Part shown: piece by piece, positions 1-9,107 of the stretch | How positions within the stretch are numbered: the stretch's first letter is position 1 | Layout: each line of letters begins with the position of its first letter | DNA from: Sulfidibacterium sp964456625 | Lineage (GTDB): Bacteria; Bacteroidota; Bacteroidia; Bacteroidales; F082 | Direction: 5' to 3' | Length of the DNA stretch: 47,274 bases | Assembly (NCBI GenBank): GCA_964456625.1 | Contig: CAYWBO010000011.1 | Span: 1 to 47,274, forward strand | Position numbers and translations under genes: made by a program | The notes under the pieces: model-generated | Database searches by the model: none | The model's input: the letters and a program-made list of their open reading frames with translations, nothing else | Told to the model about the DNA's origin: nothing

Positions 1-421
1 GGAAATAGATGCTATCAATTGGTTCATCCAGATAAAAGACGGAGTGCAATAAAGGGTTATTTTAAGTTAACTTTCCCTGGCATACATAGGATCAACACGT
101 ACCAGTAAATCTAAATCTATTGGTGCATAGATAGAAAATGCACGTCAGCTCTGGTAGGAATAGAGAAAAAATCCATCAGAAATTCTACTTTGAAAACGGG
201 CTTAAATCGGCATTTCCCGCTTCACAAAATTTCCTATTTTTGCTTTGAATTTCAAAGAAGGTAGCGAAAATTTTTCAAGCCTGAAGGGAATATCAGCAAT
301 GATATTTTCCAATTTGGATTCAAAGGACAACAGCTTAGCGACACGAATTACTTGAATTTATTCAATTCATCTTCAATTAATTAAAATCTTTGAGGAGAAA
401 CACTGAAAAACAACGATTACC
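1..421. other. Leading non-coding stretch
   Basis: No gene is recognisable here. Short open frames exist on both strands, for example plus-strand codons 1-108 and a minus-strand frame over about 181-360 without a good start, but none resembles a known family or exceeds about 60 codons. The part nearest the first gene holds a Bacteroidetes-type promoter element at 235-242. The first hundred bases could be the decayed end of a gene lying outside the window, but this cannot be decided here. Confidence 0.5.
235..242 (+). promoter_or_regulatory. Candidate -7 element for the proX-arcA pair
   Basis: The sequence TATTTTTG matches the Bacteroidetes -7 consensus TAnnTTTG. It lies 180 bases before the first start codon, so the 5' leader would be long. 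No clear -33 TTTG is seen, so this is a moderate call. Confidence 0.4.
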
Positions 422-931
422 ATGGACCGGGCAGCCAACCGAGAAAAAGTTTTGAAGAAACTGGAAGAACTTGATATTTCCTATGATATCTATGAGCATC
501 CTCCGCTGGACACCATCGAGATTGCCCTTCCCTACTGGGAAAAGATCAACGCCATGCACTTTAAAAATCTGTTTTTCAGAAACCACAAAGGAAACAAACA
601 CTTTTTGGTCATCGTAAGAGACACGGCTCCTTTTGATATCCACAGCCTTGAAAAGAAATTAAAACAGGGCAAACTCAGTTTCGGATCCGAAAAAAGGCTC
701 ATGAAATACCTCGGCGTTAAACCGGGTTCTGTTTCCCCGTTCGGTTTGCTGAACGATGAAACCCATCATGTGCACCTGTTTCTGGATCAGGAAATGAAAG
801 AGGCCGGCAAAGTCAGCTTTCATCCTAACGACAATACAGCCAGCCTGGTTATTGCCTACACCGATCTGATTAAATTTTTGCAGCACCTGGGAAATTCCTT
901 TGAATATTTCAATCCCGAAAACGCAAATTAA
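422..931 (+). CDS. Prolyl-tRNA editing protein (YbaK/ProXp-ala family)
   Basis: The 169-residue protein is a free-standing YbaK/aminoacyl-tRNA deacylase domain. This family hydrolyses mischarged tRNA(Pro), typically Ala-tRNA(Pro), in the cytoplasm. Visible features are the KNLFFRN segment, whose lysine (about residue 48) aligns with the essential lysine of the family, the loop GSVSPFGL, and the C-terminal FHPNDNTASL block, which is close to the PrdX/ProXp-ala subgroup. The length is normal for a stand-alone editor. The start is the only good ATG. Ten bases separate its stop from arcA, so the two are probably co-transcribed. Substrate specificity (Ala or Cys on tRNA(Pro)) is inferred from family resemblance only. 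Confidence 0.88.
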   Translation: MDRAANREKVLKKLEELDISYDIYEHPPLDTIEIALPYWEKINAMHFKNLFFRNHKGNKHFLVIVRDTAPFDIHSLEKKLKQGKLSFGSEKRLMKYLGVKPGSVSPFGLLNDETHHVHLFLDQEMKEAGKVSFHPNDNTASLVIAYTDLIKFLQHLGNSFEYFNPENAN

Positions 932-941
932 AAATATCTTT

Positions 942-2213
942 ATGGAAAAGCTTGGTATCAATGTAAATTCAGAAATCGGTAAGCTTAAAGCTGTGGTTGT
1001 GCACACGCCGGGAGCAGAAGTTGAAAATATGACGCCTGAAAATGCTGAAAGGGCTTTGTATTCCGACATTTTAAATCTCAGAGTCGCACTTTCTGAATAT
1101 GCTGACTTTCTAAGTGTTCTAAAAAAATTTACGCAGGTTTTCGAAGTAAAAACGTTGCTTAGAGAAACCCTCGAGCAGGAAGTGGCAAAACAGAGGCTGC
1201 TGGAACGGCTGTGCAAACAGAACAGTTATAAATTCGCGACACCGGAAGCCTGTGAAAAGCTAAGCAAACTTCCGGTTGCCAAACTCACCTCTCTGCTGAT
1301 AGAGGGCGTTCTGATGGAAAAGAACAATCTGACGCGCTTTCTGGATAGCGAGCGCTATTGCATCCATCCCCTACCCAACTTTTTCTTCACCCGTGATGCC
1401 AGCTTTTCTGTTAACGACAAGGTGATGATCAGCAAGATGGCCAATGCGGTGCGTGATCGCGAAGCGTTGATCATGGAGGAAATTTTTCGCTCTCACCCAA
1501 TGTTCAATGCGAACACCCTGGACCCGGTGACCCTGTTTGACAATACAGGGAAGGGAACGATCGAAGGTGGCGACGTATTGGTGGCCCGAGAAGATGTGCT
1601 GGTTATGGGTACTGGAAATCGGACTTCAACGCAGGGTATCGACAGCATGATCCAATATCTGAAAACAAAACCGGGCGTAAAACACATTCTTGTCCAGGAA
1701 CTTCCGGTGAAACCGGAATCTTTCATCCATCTGGATATGACCTTTACTTTCCTTGACCGGGATAAATGCATGATCTACGATCCGTTGATCCTGAAATCGA
1801 ATAAACATCTCACCATTCATATCATCATCGACGGCGACAAAGTCAGTCAGATCCGAGAGGAAAAGAACCTGGTACATTCGCTGAAAGCGCTGGGCATGGA
1901 TATGGAGCCTGTTTACTGCGGCGGCAAAACCGATCTTTACATCATGGAGCGAGAGCAATGGCAGAGCGGCGCCAACTTCTTTGCCCTGGCTCCGGGAAAA
2001 GTCATTGGTTACGAGCGAAATGTAAGGACCATTGAAGCCATGAACAACCATGGTTTTGAAGTGGTTCCGGCCAAAGACATCGCCGAAGGAAAAGTTTCGG
2101 TCGATGCTTACGAAAAAATGGTGATCACCATCAAAGGAAACGAACTTTCCAGGGGCGGCGGCGGTGCCCGCTGCATGACCATGCCGCTTTCGCGGGAAGA
2201 AATCAGCTGGTAG
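942..2213 (+). CDS. arcA: Arginine deiminase
   Basis: This enzyme hydrolyses L-arginine to citrulline and ammonia, the first step of the arginine dihydrolase pathway, in the cytoplasm. The 423-residue protein carries the guanidino-modifying superfamily signatures: FTRD, EGGDVL, HLDMTFT and the C-terminal GGARCMTMPL with the nucleophile Cys at about residue 411. The frame is open from an upstream ATG at 900 that overlaps the previous gene. The start is placed at 942 because the family usually begins just before the segment GKLKAVVVHTPG. No arcB or arcC is present in the window, so the fate of citrulline is not shown. It sits 10 bases after the tRNA-editing gene. Confidence 0.95.
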   Translation: MEKLGINVNSEIGKLKAVVVHTPGAEVENMTPENAERALYSDILNLRVALSEYADFLSVLKKFTQVFEVKTLLRETLEQEVAKQRLLERLCKQNSYKFATPEACEKLSKLPVAKLTSLLIEGVLMEKNNLTRFLDSERYCIHPLPNFFFTRDASFSVNDKVMISKMANAVRDREALIMEEIFRSHPMFNANTLDPVTLFDNTGKGTIEGGDVLVAREDVLVMGTGNRTSTQGIDSMIQYLKTKPGVKHILVQELPVKPESFIHLDMTFTFLDRDKCMIYDPLILKSNKHLTIHIIIDGDKVSQIREEKNLVHSLKALGMDMEPVYCGGKTDLYIMEREQWQSGANFFALAPGKVIGYERNVRTIEAMNNHGFEVVPAKDIAEGKVSVDAYEKMVITIKGNELSRGGGGARCMTMPLSREEISW

Positions 2214-2308
2214 AATTTTTTCTGCTTATCCTGAACTTATTGATGCGACAGGGATTTTTTCCAAGGGAAATAGTGTGAATTTTATTTCTTCCGGCGCCCA
2301 GAAAGTCT

Positions 2309-2316
2309 TATTTTTG
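2309..2316 (+). promoter_or_regulatory. Candidate -7 element for ligA
   Basis: TATTTTTG fits TAnnTTTG and lies 36 bases before the ligA start codon. Confidence 0.55.
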
Positions 2317-2351
2317 GATAGGGAAAAACCTCCCGGAAAAGCGATGCATTC

Positions 2352-4394
2352 ATGACCAAAGAAGAAGCCAAAGCCAGAATTGACGCACTCTGCGAAGAGC
2401 TACAGGATCACAACTATGCTTATTATGTTCTGACACAACCTAAGATCTCCGATTACGAATTTGATCAAAAGCTGAAAGAGCTTGAAAAACTGGAAAGGGA
2501 ATTTCCGGAATTTCTCCGTCCCGATTCCCCCACCCACCGTGTGGGCGGGGAACCGACCAAAGATTTTAAAACCGTCGAACACAAGTATCCGATGCTCTCG
2601 CTATCCAACAGTTATTCACTGGATGAAATCCGGGAATTTGATGCCCGGGTACAAAAAACCATCGGCCATCCGGTGGATTATGTTTGCGAGCTGAAATATG
2701 ACGGACTTTCCATCAGCCTGAGTTACGATAACGGACTATTAACCAGTGCGGTCACACGCGGTGACGGCGTTCGGGGCGATGACGTCACACAAAATGTCCG
2801 CACCATCAAAAGCATCCCGCTCAGATTGCGGGGAGATTATCCGGAACACCTGGAAGTCCGTGGCGAAGTTTACATGCCACACGCAGCCTTCGAAAGCTTG
2901 AATGCCGAACGGGAAGAAATCGGCGAAAGTCCCTTTGCCAATCCGAGAAATTCGGCCGCCGGTTCATTGAAAATGCAGGACCCCAAAGAAGTGGCCAAAC
3001 GACAGCTGGATGCTTTCCTGTACTCAATTCCGCACGAACTACCCGGTGTTACAACACATTACGACAGCTTAAAATTCGTTAAACAGCTGGGAATCAAAAT
3101 ATCCAACAATATTGCAGTTTGCAAAGACCTGGATCAGGTTTTTGAATTTATAAAAGATTGGGATACGGGTCGCCGGGAACTTCCCTTCGACATCGACGGC
3201 ATCGTCATCAAAGTCAATGATCTGCAACTTCAAAAGCAACTGGGTTACACCGCCAAAACGCCGCGCTGGGCCATTGCTTACAAATTCAAAGCCGAACGTG
3301 TCGAGACGATCCTGGAATCCATTGCTTACCAGGTCGGTAGAACCGGTGCCGTCACGCCGGTAGCCAACCTGAAACCGGTACAGCTCGCCGGCACCACCGT
3401 CAAACGCGCCAGCCTCCACAATGCCGATGTCATGGCGCAACTGGACGTTCGCGTGGGCGATACGGTTTATGTGGAAAAAGGCGGGGAAATCATTCCGAAA
3501 ATCATTGGCGTAAACTTTGATTTAAGGCCTGAGGATTCGGTTCCCACCGAATTCATCAAAACCTGTCCCGAATGCGGGACGCCCCTGGTCAGAACCGAGG
3601 GCGAAGCGGCGCATTACTGCCCCAACGAAGACAACTGTCCGCCGCAGATCAAGGGGAAACTCGAGCATTTCATTTCGCGCAAAGCCATGGACATCAACAG
3701 TTTGGGGGAAGGCAAGATCGAGATGCTCTTCGACAACCAGCTGATTTCCAACATTGCCGACCTCTACGATCTTACCTATGACCAGATTTTTGGGTTGGAA
3801 AAAAGTATTGCCTCCGAAGACGGAAAGAAAATCAAAAAACTAAGTTTCAAGGAGAAAACGGCTCAAAATATTATTTCAGGCATCGAAGCTTCCAGGGAGA
3901 TTCCTTTTCCAAGAGTATTGTATGCCATCGGGATCCGCTTTGTGGGAGAAACGGTGGCCAAAAAACTGGCCCAGCATTTCAAAGACATCGATTCTCTTAT
4001 CAATGCCTCCTTTGAACAATTGGTTGAGGTTGAGGAAATCGGTGAGAAAATCGCAGCATCGGTAACCCAATTCTTTCAGCAGGACAAACACCTTCAAATC
4101 ATCAACCGTCTGAAGGAAAAAGGACTGAAGCTGGAGCTGAAAGCGGAAGCGGCACCTGTTTCTCAAAAGCTGGAAAACAAAGCGTTTGTCGTGAGCGGCG
4201 TTTTCGAACGGCATTCCAGGGACGAATTAAAGAGCCTGATCGAGAAAAACGGCGGCAGGAATGTCTCTTCCATTTCTGCCAAAACCGATTTTGTCCTGGC
4301 CGGAAGCAACATGGGGCCTTCCAAAAAGCAGACAGCCGAAAAACTGGAGATCCCTATTATTTCGGAAGAGGACTTTGAAAAGATGATCGGATAA
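2352..4394 (+). CDS. ligA: NAD-dependent DNA ligase LigA
   Basis: LigA seals nicks in duplex DNA with NAD+ during replication and repair. The 680-residue product has the full family architecture. The N-terminal Ia domain is followed by the adenylation domain with the catalytic lysine in CELKYDG (Lys115). An OB fold is followed by a four-cysteine zinc finger (CPECG then CPNEDNC, about residues 405-430). Helix-hairpin-helix repeats lie at about 500-580, and a C-terminal BRCT domain starts near residue 600. The length matches the usual 660-690. The ATG at 2352 gives the expected N-terminus. It has its own promoter element and runs convergently into the SDR gene with only 4 bases between stops. 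Confidence 0.98.
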   Translation: MTKEEAKARIDALCEELQDHNYAYYVLTQPKISDYEFDQKLKELEKLEREFPEFLRPDSPTHRVGGEPTKDFKTVEHKYPMLSLSNSYSLDEIREFDARVQKTIGHPVDYVCELKYDGLSISLSYDNGLLTSAVTRGDGVRGDDVTQNVRTIKSIPLRLRGDYPEHLEVRGEVYMPHAAFESLNAEREEIGESPFANPRNSAAGSLKMQDPKEVAKRQLDAFLYSIPHELPGVTTHYDSLKFVKQLGIKISNNIAVCKDLDQVFEFIKDWDTGRRELPFDIDGIVIKVNDLQLQKQLGYTAKTPRWAIAYKFKAERVETILESIAYQVGRTGAVTPVANLKPVQLAGTTVKRASLHNADVMAQLDVRVGDTVYVEKGGEIIPKIIGVNFDLRPEDSVPTEFIKTCPECGTPLVRTEGEAAHYCPNEDNCPPQIKGKLEHFISRKAMDINSLGEGKIEMLFDNQLISNIADLYDLTYDQIFGLEKSIASEDGKKIKKLSFKEKTAQNIISGIEASREIPFPRVLYAIGIRFVGETVAKKLAQHFKDIDSLINASFEQLVEVEEIGEKIAASVTQFFQQDKHLQIINRLKEKGLKLELKAEAAPVSQKLENKAFVVSGVFERHSRDELKSLIEKNGGRNVSSISAKTDFVLAGSNMGPSKKQTAEKLEIPIISEEDFEKMIG

Positions 4395-4398
4395 AGTC

Positions 4399-5214
4399 TC
4401 AGGGAGCCTGTAAACCGGTGTAAGATAAACTTAATTCCCAAAGACGATCCTGTATTTTGCGGTCATAGGAAATGGCCGAAGATCTTGTTTCTCTTTGATT
4501 TACAAGATACAACCCTGTCTTATTTTCCATTTCTGGCGAAATTGCCGCGAAAACAGAGGTTCGGGCACCTTTTTCCACGCTGCCGCCTCCGAATCCGCCC
4601 CAGCCCTCATGGAGCAGTTTTGTACCGATCACACCGGGATGAAGGCAATTCGCCGTTACTTGGCTTCCATTCAGCTCCCGGGCAAGCTTGTAGGTAAAAA
4701 GCACATTCTCCAGCTTGGAAACCGCATAGGCGTTGTATGGATCAAAATATTTTTCGCCGTTCAGGTTGTCGAAATCCATGCTGCCGGATTGCGCCATGGA
4801 ACTGACGTTGACAATCCTTGAACCAGGGGTAGCCCGGATCAGGTCCAGCAATTGAAGCGTTAAAGCAAACACCGCCAGATGGTTGACCATGAACGTTTTT
4901 TCGAAACCGTTTTTTAAAACCACTTGATGATTTTCAAAAATTCCGGCGTTATTCACCAGCACATCCAATCGCGAGAACCGGCTTTTTATTTCCTGCGCCA
5001 TCGCTGCAATTTCATCCAGATCCGTAAAATCCGCTGTCACCGTTTCAACCTCAGTGTTTCCTGACCGGGATATTACTTCTTCAGCAGCCTTCCAGCTTTT
5101 TTCCTGATTTCTTCCATGCACAATAATTTTATGCCCCTGGCGGGCCAGCTCAATGGCTGTTTGCCTGCCGATACCATCTGTTGAACCCGTGACAAGAATG
5201 ACTTTTGTATCCAT
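4399..5214 (-). CDS. Short-chain dehydrogenase/reductase
   Basis: This is a classical-type SDR oxidoreductase, 271 residues from the chosen start. The Rossmann motif TGSTDGIG is at residues 9-16, NNAG at 88-91, and the catalytic Ser139, Tyr163 and Lys167 (YAVSK) are all present. The overall pattern resembles the retinol-dehydrogenase/WWOX-like SDR group. The substrate is not predictable. The open frame extends 41 codons upstream, but the extension has no family counterpart and would overlap the promoter element at 5230-5237, so the start is put at 5214. It is transcribed divergently from transketolase. Confidence 0.88.
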   Translation of the reverse strand: MDTKVILVTGSTDGIGRQTAIELARQGHKIIVHGRNQEKSWKAAEEVISRSGNTEVETVTADFTDLDEIAAMAQEIKSRFSRLDVLVNNAGIFENHQVVLKNGFEKTFMVNHLAVFALTLQLLDLIRATPGSRIVNVSSMAQSGSMDFDNLNGEKYFDPYNAYAVSKLENVLFTYKLARELNGSQVTANCLHPGVIGTKLLHEGWGGFGGGSVEKGARTSVFAAISPEMENKTGLYLVNQRETRSSAISYDRKIQDRLWELSLSYTGLQAP

Positions 5215-5229
5215 AAACAAAGATTTCTT

Positions 5230-5237
5230 CAAAATTA
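5230..5237 (-). promoter_or_regulatory. Candidate -7 element for the SDR gene
   Basis: On the minus strand this reads TAATTTTG, a match to TAnnTTTG. It lies 15 bases upstream of the chosen ATG at 5214, which supports that start over the longer frame. Confidence 0.5.
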
Positions 5238-5292
5238 TAAAATAACCCGGCATGCCAGGGGTGATTTTCCTTTCGATTCCAACGAAAAATAG

Positions 5293-5300
5293 TATTTTTG
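5293..5300 (+). promoter_or_regulatory. Candidate -7 element for tkt-rpe
   Basis: TATTTTTG matches TAnnTTTG and lies 56 bases before the transketolase start codon. Confidence 0.55.
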
Positions 5301-5355
5301 GCGCGTCAATATATTCTGACCTTATTCGCTCATTCATTAATCATTAGAAAACAGT

Positions 5356-7332
5356 ATGCAACAATTTTCCGAATTTGATGAGAAAACCACAGCCGTTATT
5401 CGTGGTTTAATTATGGATGGAACACGCAAAGCCAACTCCGGTCACCCGGGGGGTGCCATGTCATCGACGGATATGGCTTATGTTCTTTTCAAATATCATT
5501 TAAATTTTGATCCTGACAACAGCGAATGGATCAACCGCGATCGTTTTGTACTTTCCGCAGGCCACGAAAGCATGCTTTTGTATTCTTTGTTGCATTTGCA
5601 GGGAAGACTTGCAATGGATGAACTGAAAAGATTCAGACAGTGGGGCAGTTTAACGCCCGGACATCCCGAGCACGGGCTGACTGCGGGCGTGGATGCCACT
5701 ACCGGACCGCTGGGACAAGGCTTTGGGATGTCTGTCGGAATGGCCCTAGCAGAGCAGGCACTGGCCAGCCAGCTGGGAAAAGATGTGATTGACCACTACA
5801 CTTATGCATTAGCCGGCGACGGCGATTTGCAGGAGCCGGTGGCTTTGGGTGCTGCCGCCAACGCCGCGCATTTCGGATTGGGAAAACTGATTGTTTTTTA
5901 TGATAAAAACGACGCGCAGATCTCCGGCCCCACCAGCCGCGCCGACAGTACCGATATAGCCAAAGTATTTGAAGGCCTGGGCTGGCACATCCAAAAAATT
6001 GACGGTCACAATTTTAACGAAATCGACAACGCGCTAGAAACAGCCAAAAGTGAAAAAGACCGGCCCTCTTTGATCATCGGGCAAACAAAAATGGCCAGAG
6101 GCGCCGCCAGTCAGGAAGGCGATTACCACACACACGGAGCTCCCCTCGCACCGGAAGAAATTGCTGCCACCAAAGCAAAATTAGGTTTACCGTCAGATCA
6201 GTTCTTTTTTGTTTCCGATGAAGTTTACAATGATTTCCGGTCGAACTTCGAAGCAAAACGTAAAATTGTAGCGGACTGGAAAAAAAATACGCAAGCCAGG
6301 GCAAAGGAAAACGCCGCCTTTGCCGCCCGTTTTGAAGCCATTGCTAACAAAGAGCTGACGCCCGATTTTGAATTACCGGTTTTTAATGCCGGTGAAAAGC
6401 TGGCCACCAGGGCATCTTTCGGAAAAACACTGGCTCATTTTGCAAAACAAACAGAAGCCATCATCGGCGGTTCCGCCGATCTGGAACCGTCCAATAATAC
6501 CAAACCTTTTGCCGATATCGTCGGCGAATTTTCAAAAACAAACCGTGGAGGAAGAAACATCGCTTTTGGGGTAAGAGAATTCCCCATGGCCGCCATTTTA
6601 AACGGTATTGCTTTGCACGGCGGATTCAAGCCTTTTGGAGCTACTTTTCTTGTATTCTCAGACTACGCAAAGCCGGCTATGCGCCTGTCTGCCCTGCAGA
6701 AACTTCCGGTGCTTTACGTATTTACCCATGATTCGTTTTATGTTGGTGAAGACGGGCCCACCCACGAACCCGTGGAACAGATGAGCAGCCTGCGTGCCTT
6801 GCCGAATCATGTTTTGTTCCGTCCGGCAGAAGCCAATGAAACTGCCGTTACGTTGAAAATTGCTTTCGAAATCAAAAACCGGCCGGTTTCGCTGGCATTG
6901 ACACGGCAGTCCCTTCCGACGCTGGAAACAGAAGATATTTATGAAAAAGTCAAAAAAGGTGCTTATATTGTTCAGGGAAATGAAGCGGAAACACCGGATA
7001 TTATCCTGATCGCATCCGGTTCGGAAGTGCACCTGGCCATGGCCGCTGCCAAACTGATCAAAGACAAAAAAGTGCGGGTTGTCAGCATGCCTTCCATGGA
7101 ACTGTTTGATGAGCAAAGCGATGAATACAAGAATTCCATTTTACCTCCCCGGGTTACCTACAGGGTCAGCGTAGAAGCCGGCAGCACTTTCGGATGGGGC
7201 AAATACGTCAGTCAGGGATGGAGTTTTGGTCTGGATCATTTCGGCGAATCAGCACCTTTTGAGGTTCTGGAAAATGAATTTGGCTTCACGCCTGAAAACC
7301 TGGCAAAAAAGATCGAAGAACGTTTACCTTAA
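5356..7332 (+). CDS. tkt: Transketolase
   Basis: Transketolase transfers two-carbon ketol units between sugar phosphates with thiamine diphosphate, linking the pentose phosphate pathway to glycolysis. The 658-residue protein is full length. The N-terminal half has the TPP/Mg segment beginning GDGDLQEP with a later YDKND, and the conserved GHPGG near residue 30. The central pyrimidine-binding domain includes GVREFPM and THDSFYVGEDGPTHEPVEQ. The C-terminal domain follows. The next gene, ribulose-phosphate 3-epimerase, starts 11 bases downstream, so the two form a pentose phosphate operon. Confidence 0.97.
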   Translation: MQQFSEFDEKTTAVIRGLIMDGTRKANSGHPGGAMSSTDMAYVLFKYHLNFDPDNSEWINRDRFVLSAGHESMLLYSLLHLQGRLAMDELKRFRQWGSLTPGHPEHGLTAGVDATTGPLGQGFGMSVGMALAEQALASQLGKDVIDHYTYALAGDGDLQEPVALGAAANAAHFGLGKLIVFYDKNDAQISGPTSRADSTDIAKVFEGLGWHIQKIDGHNFNEIDNALETAKSEKDRPSLIIGQTKMARGAASQEGDYHTHGAPLAPEEIAATKAKLGLPSDQFFFVSDEVYNDFRSNFEAKRKIVADWKKNTQARAKENAAFAARFEAIANKELTPDFELPVFNAGEKLATRASFGKTLAHFAKQTEAIIGGSADLEPSNNTKPFADIVGEFSKTNRGGRNIAFGVREFPMAAILNGIALHGGFKPFGATFLVFSDYAKPAMRLSALQKLPVLYVFTHDSFYVGEDGPTHEPVEQMSSLRALPNHVLFRPAEANETAVTLKIAFEIKNRPVSLALTRQSLPTLETEDIYEKVKKGAYIVQGNEAETPDIILIASGSEVHLAMAAAKLIKDKKVRVVSMPSMELFDEQSDEYKNSILPPRVTYRVSVEAGSTFGWGKYVSQGWSFGLDHFGESAPFEVLENEFGFTPENLAKKIEERLP

Positions 7333-7343
7333 AACCAAGGATT

Positions 7344-8021
7344 ATGAACAGAATTCAGATTGCGCCTTCCATCCTGTCTGCCGACCTGCTGAGGTTGGAA
7401 GAACAGGTAAAACTCGTCGCCGAACAGGGTGCCGATATGATCCATGTGGATATCATGGACGGGCATTTTGTCCCCAATTTGACCTTCGGTCCCAACGTGG
7501 TGGCCGCCCTGAAGCGCATCACCGACCTGCCGCTGGACGTGCACCTTATGGTTGAAAACCCGGATCTTTGTCTTGAGAAATTTGTGGAGGCCGGGGCGTC
7601 CGTTTTAACGGTCCATCAAGAGACCTGCACCCATCTGCATCGCACCATTCAGGCGATCCATGATATGGGCATCAAAGCCGGGGTTTCGCTGAATCCCGCC
7701 ACTTCGCTTGTAACGGTGGAGAATGTCATGGAGGACCTTGATCTTATTCTGATCATGACTGTAAATCCAGGATTCGGAGGACAAAAATTTATCCCGCAAA
7801 GCCTGAACAAAATTGCGAAAGCAAGAAAGATGATCGAAAAGACCGGGAAAGATATCTTCCTGGAAGTAGACGGCGGTGTGAATCCTGAAACGGTGGAGAT
7901 CATTGTCAAAAGCGGCGCTGATGTGCTGGTTGCCGGGAATTCTATTTTCGGACAAACAGACATCGTGAAAGCATTTCACGAACTGAGGAAAAAAGCCGAG
8001 AAAGCCGCCAGTACACTTTAA
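7344..8021 (+). CDS. rpe: Ribulose-phosphate 3-epimerase
   Basis: This enzyme interconverts ribulose 5-phosphate and xylulose 5-phosphate, supplying transketolase, which is encoded just upstream. The 225-residue TIM barrel shows IAPSILSADL at the N-terminus, HVDIMDGHFVPN with metal-binding His/Asp, LDVHLMVENP, TVNPGFGGQ, and VDGGVN with the catalytic Asp, followed by the phosphate-binding AGNSIFG. The length is typical. It ends 2 bases before the convergent permease gene, so no separate terminator fits between them. Confidence 0.97.
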   Translation: MNRIQIAPSILSADLLRLEEQVKLVAEQGADMIHVDIMDGHFVPNLTFGPNVVAALKRITDLPLDVHLMVENPDLCLEKFVEAGASVLTVHQETCTHLHRTIQAIHDMGIKAGVSLNPATSLVTVENVMEDLDLILIMTVNPGFGGQKFIPQSLNKIAKARKMIEKTGKDIFLEVDGGVNPETVEIIVKSGADVLVAGNSIFGQTDIVKAFHELRKKAEKAASTL

Positions 8022-8023
8022 TT

Positions 8024-9103
8024 TCAGGAAAGCCGTACCCGTGGATCCAGGACGGCGTAGAAAATATCCACCAGGATATTGATTACAATCAGTATCACCG
8101 AAATAAACAGTACCACGCCCATAACCACAGGTAGGTCATATTTTTCCAGTCCGTTCACCATCACCATTCCGATACCTTTCCAGTCGAAGACATATTCCAC
8201 AAAAACAGCACCTGCCATCAGCGAAGCGAACCACCCTGTAATGGCTGTCACAACAGGATTTAAAGCATTCCGCATGGCATGTCTGAAAAGTACTTTCATC
8301 GGACTTAAGCCTTTGGCATAAGCGGTACGGATATAATCCTGCGAAAGGACTTCCAACAGCGAACTGCGCACCAGACTGATCACGATGGCCAGGGGTCGGA
8401 TGCCCAGCGTCAGCGCAGGAAGAATTAAATTCTGCAGACTGAGATAAACCTTCCCTGTATACGGATCGACGGAATAAAGACTTCCGAACATGGACAAACC
8501 AGTATATTTGTGCCACACGAAACCAAACAGCCAGGCAATGAAAATGGCTGCAAAAAAGGAAGGTACCGACATTCCGAAAGAAGAAAAAGCCATCATAAAA
8601 CGGTCGTAAGCACTGTCTTTTTTCAGTGCCGCCGGAATCCCCAGGATAAATCCGACGATCACCGCAAAAAGAATCGCGGTAACCGCCAGCAGCAGCGTTT
8701 TGGGAAACGCTTCCGCAATGATGGACGACACGAGCCTTTTGCTCTGATACGATCTGCGCAGATAAGGCACTTTCAGCACCATGGCCCAACTACCGATTTT
8801 GGCAAGAATATGGGAATCAGGGTATTTCATTTTGCTGTAATACCAGTAACTTTCCGAATCTTCGATCTTGTGAAAGGATACTGGAGAAACATCGTTCAGG
8901 AAATTAAGATACTGGATAGCCAAAGGTTTGTCCAGGCCCAGATCTTTTTTGATGGCTTCGACGGAAGCGATGTCGGTACGCTGGCCCATCAGCATCCCGG
9001 AAGCGTCTCCCGGCAGGGCATTGAACAAAACGAACACCAAAGTGATCACACCCCAAAGCACCAAAATACCGTATAAGATCCTCCTGATAAGATAGTTTCC
9101 CAT
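8024..9103 (-). CDS. ABC transporter permease, DppB/OppB type
   Basis: This is an integral membrane permease of the peptide/nickel ABC importer family, 359 residues. The first membrane helix carries the typical start (IRRILYGILVLWGVITLVF) and GDA motif. A roughly 80-residue periplasmic loop follows, then the five-helix BPD_transp_1 domain with the cytoplasmic coupling EAA-like segment (DYIRTAYAKGLSP). No partner DppC permease, ATPase or binding protein is encoded nearby, so its partners must lie elsewhere in the genome. It is the last gene of a tight minus-strand operon, 4 bases after the DoxX-like gene. Confidence 0.92.
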   Translation of the reverse strand: MGNYLIRRILYGILVLWGVITLVFVLFNALPGDASGMLMGQRTDIASVEAIKKDLGLDKPLAIQYLNFLNDVSPVSFHKIEDSESYWYYSKMKYPDSHILAKIGSWAMVLKVPYLRRSYQSKRLVSSIIAEAFPKTLLLAVTAILFAVIVGFILGIPAALKKDSAYDRFMMAFSSFGMSVPSFFAAIFIAWLFGFVWHKYTGLSMFGSLYSVDPYTGKVYLSLQNLILPALTLGIRPLAIVISLVRSSLLEVLSQDYIRTAYAKGLSPMKVLFRHAMRNALNPVVTAITGWFASLMAGAVFVEYVFDWKGIGMVMVNGLEKYDLPVVMGVVLFISVILIVINILVDIFYAVLDPRVRLS

Positions 9104-9107
9104 AGTC

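Noticed and set aside
5215..5337. 41-codon N-terminal extension of the SDR
   Set aside because: It has no family counterpart and overlaps both the SDR promoter element and the transketolase promoter region.
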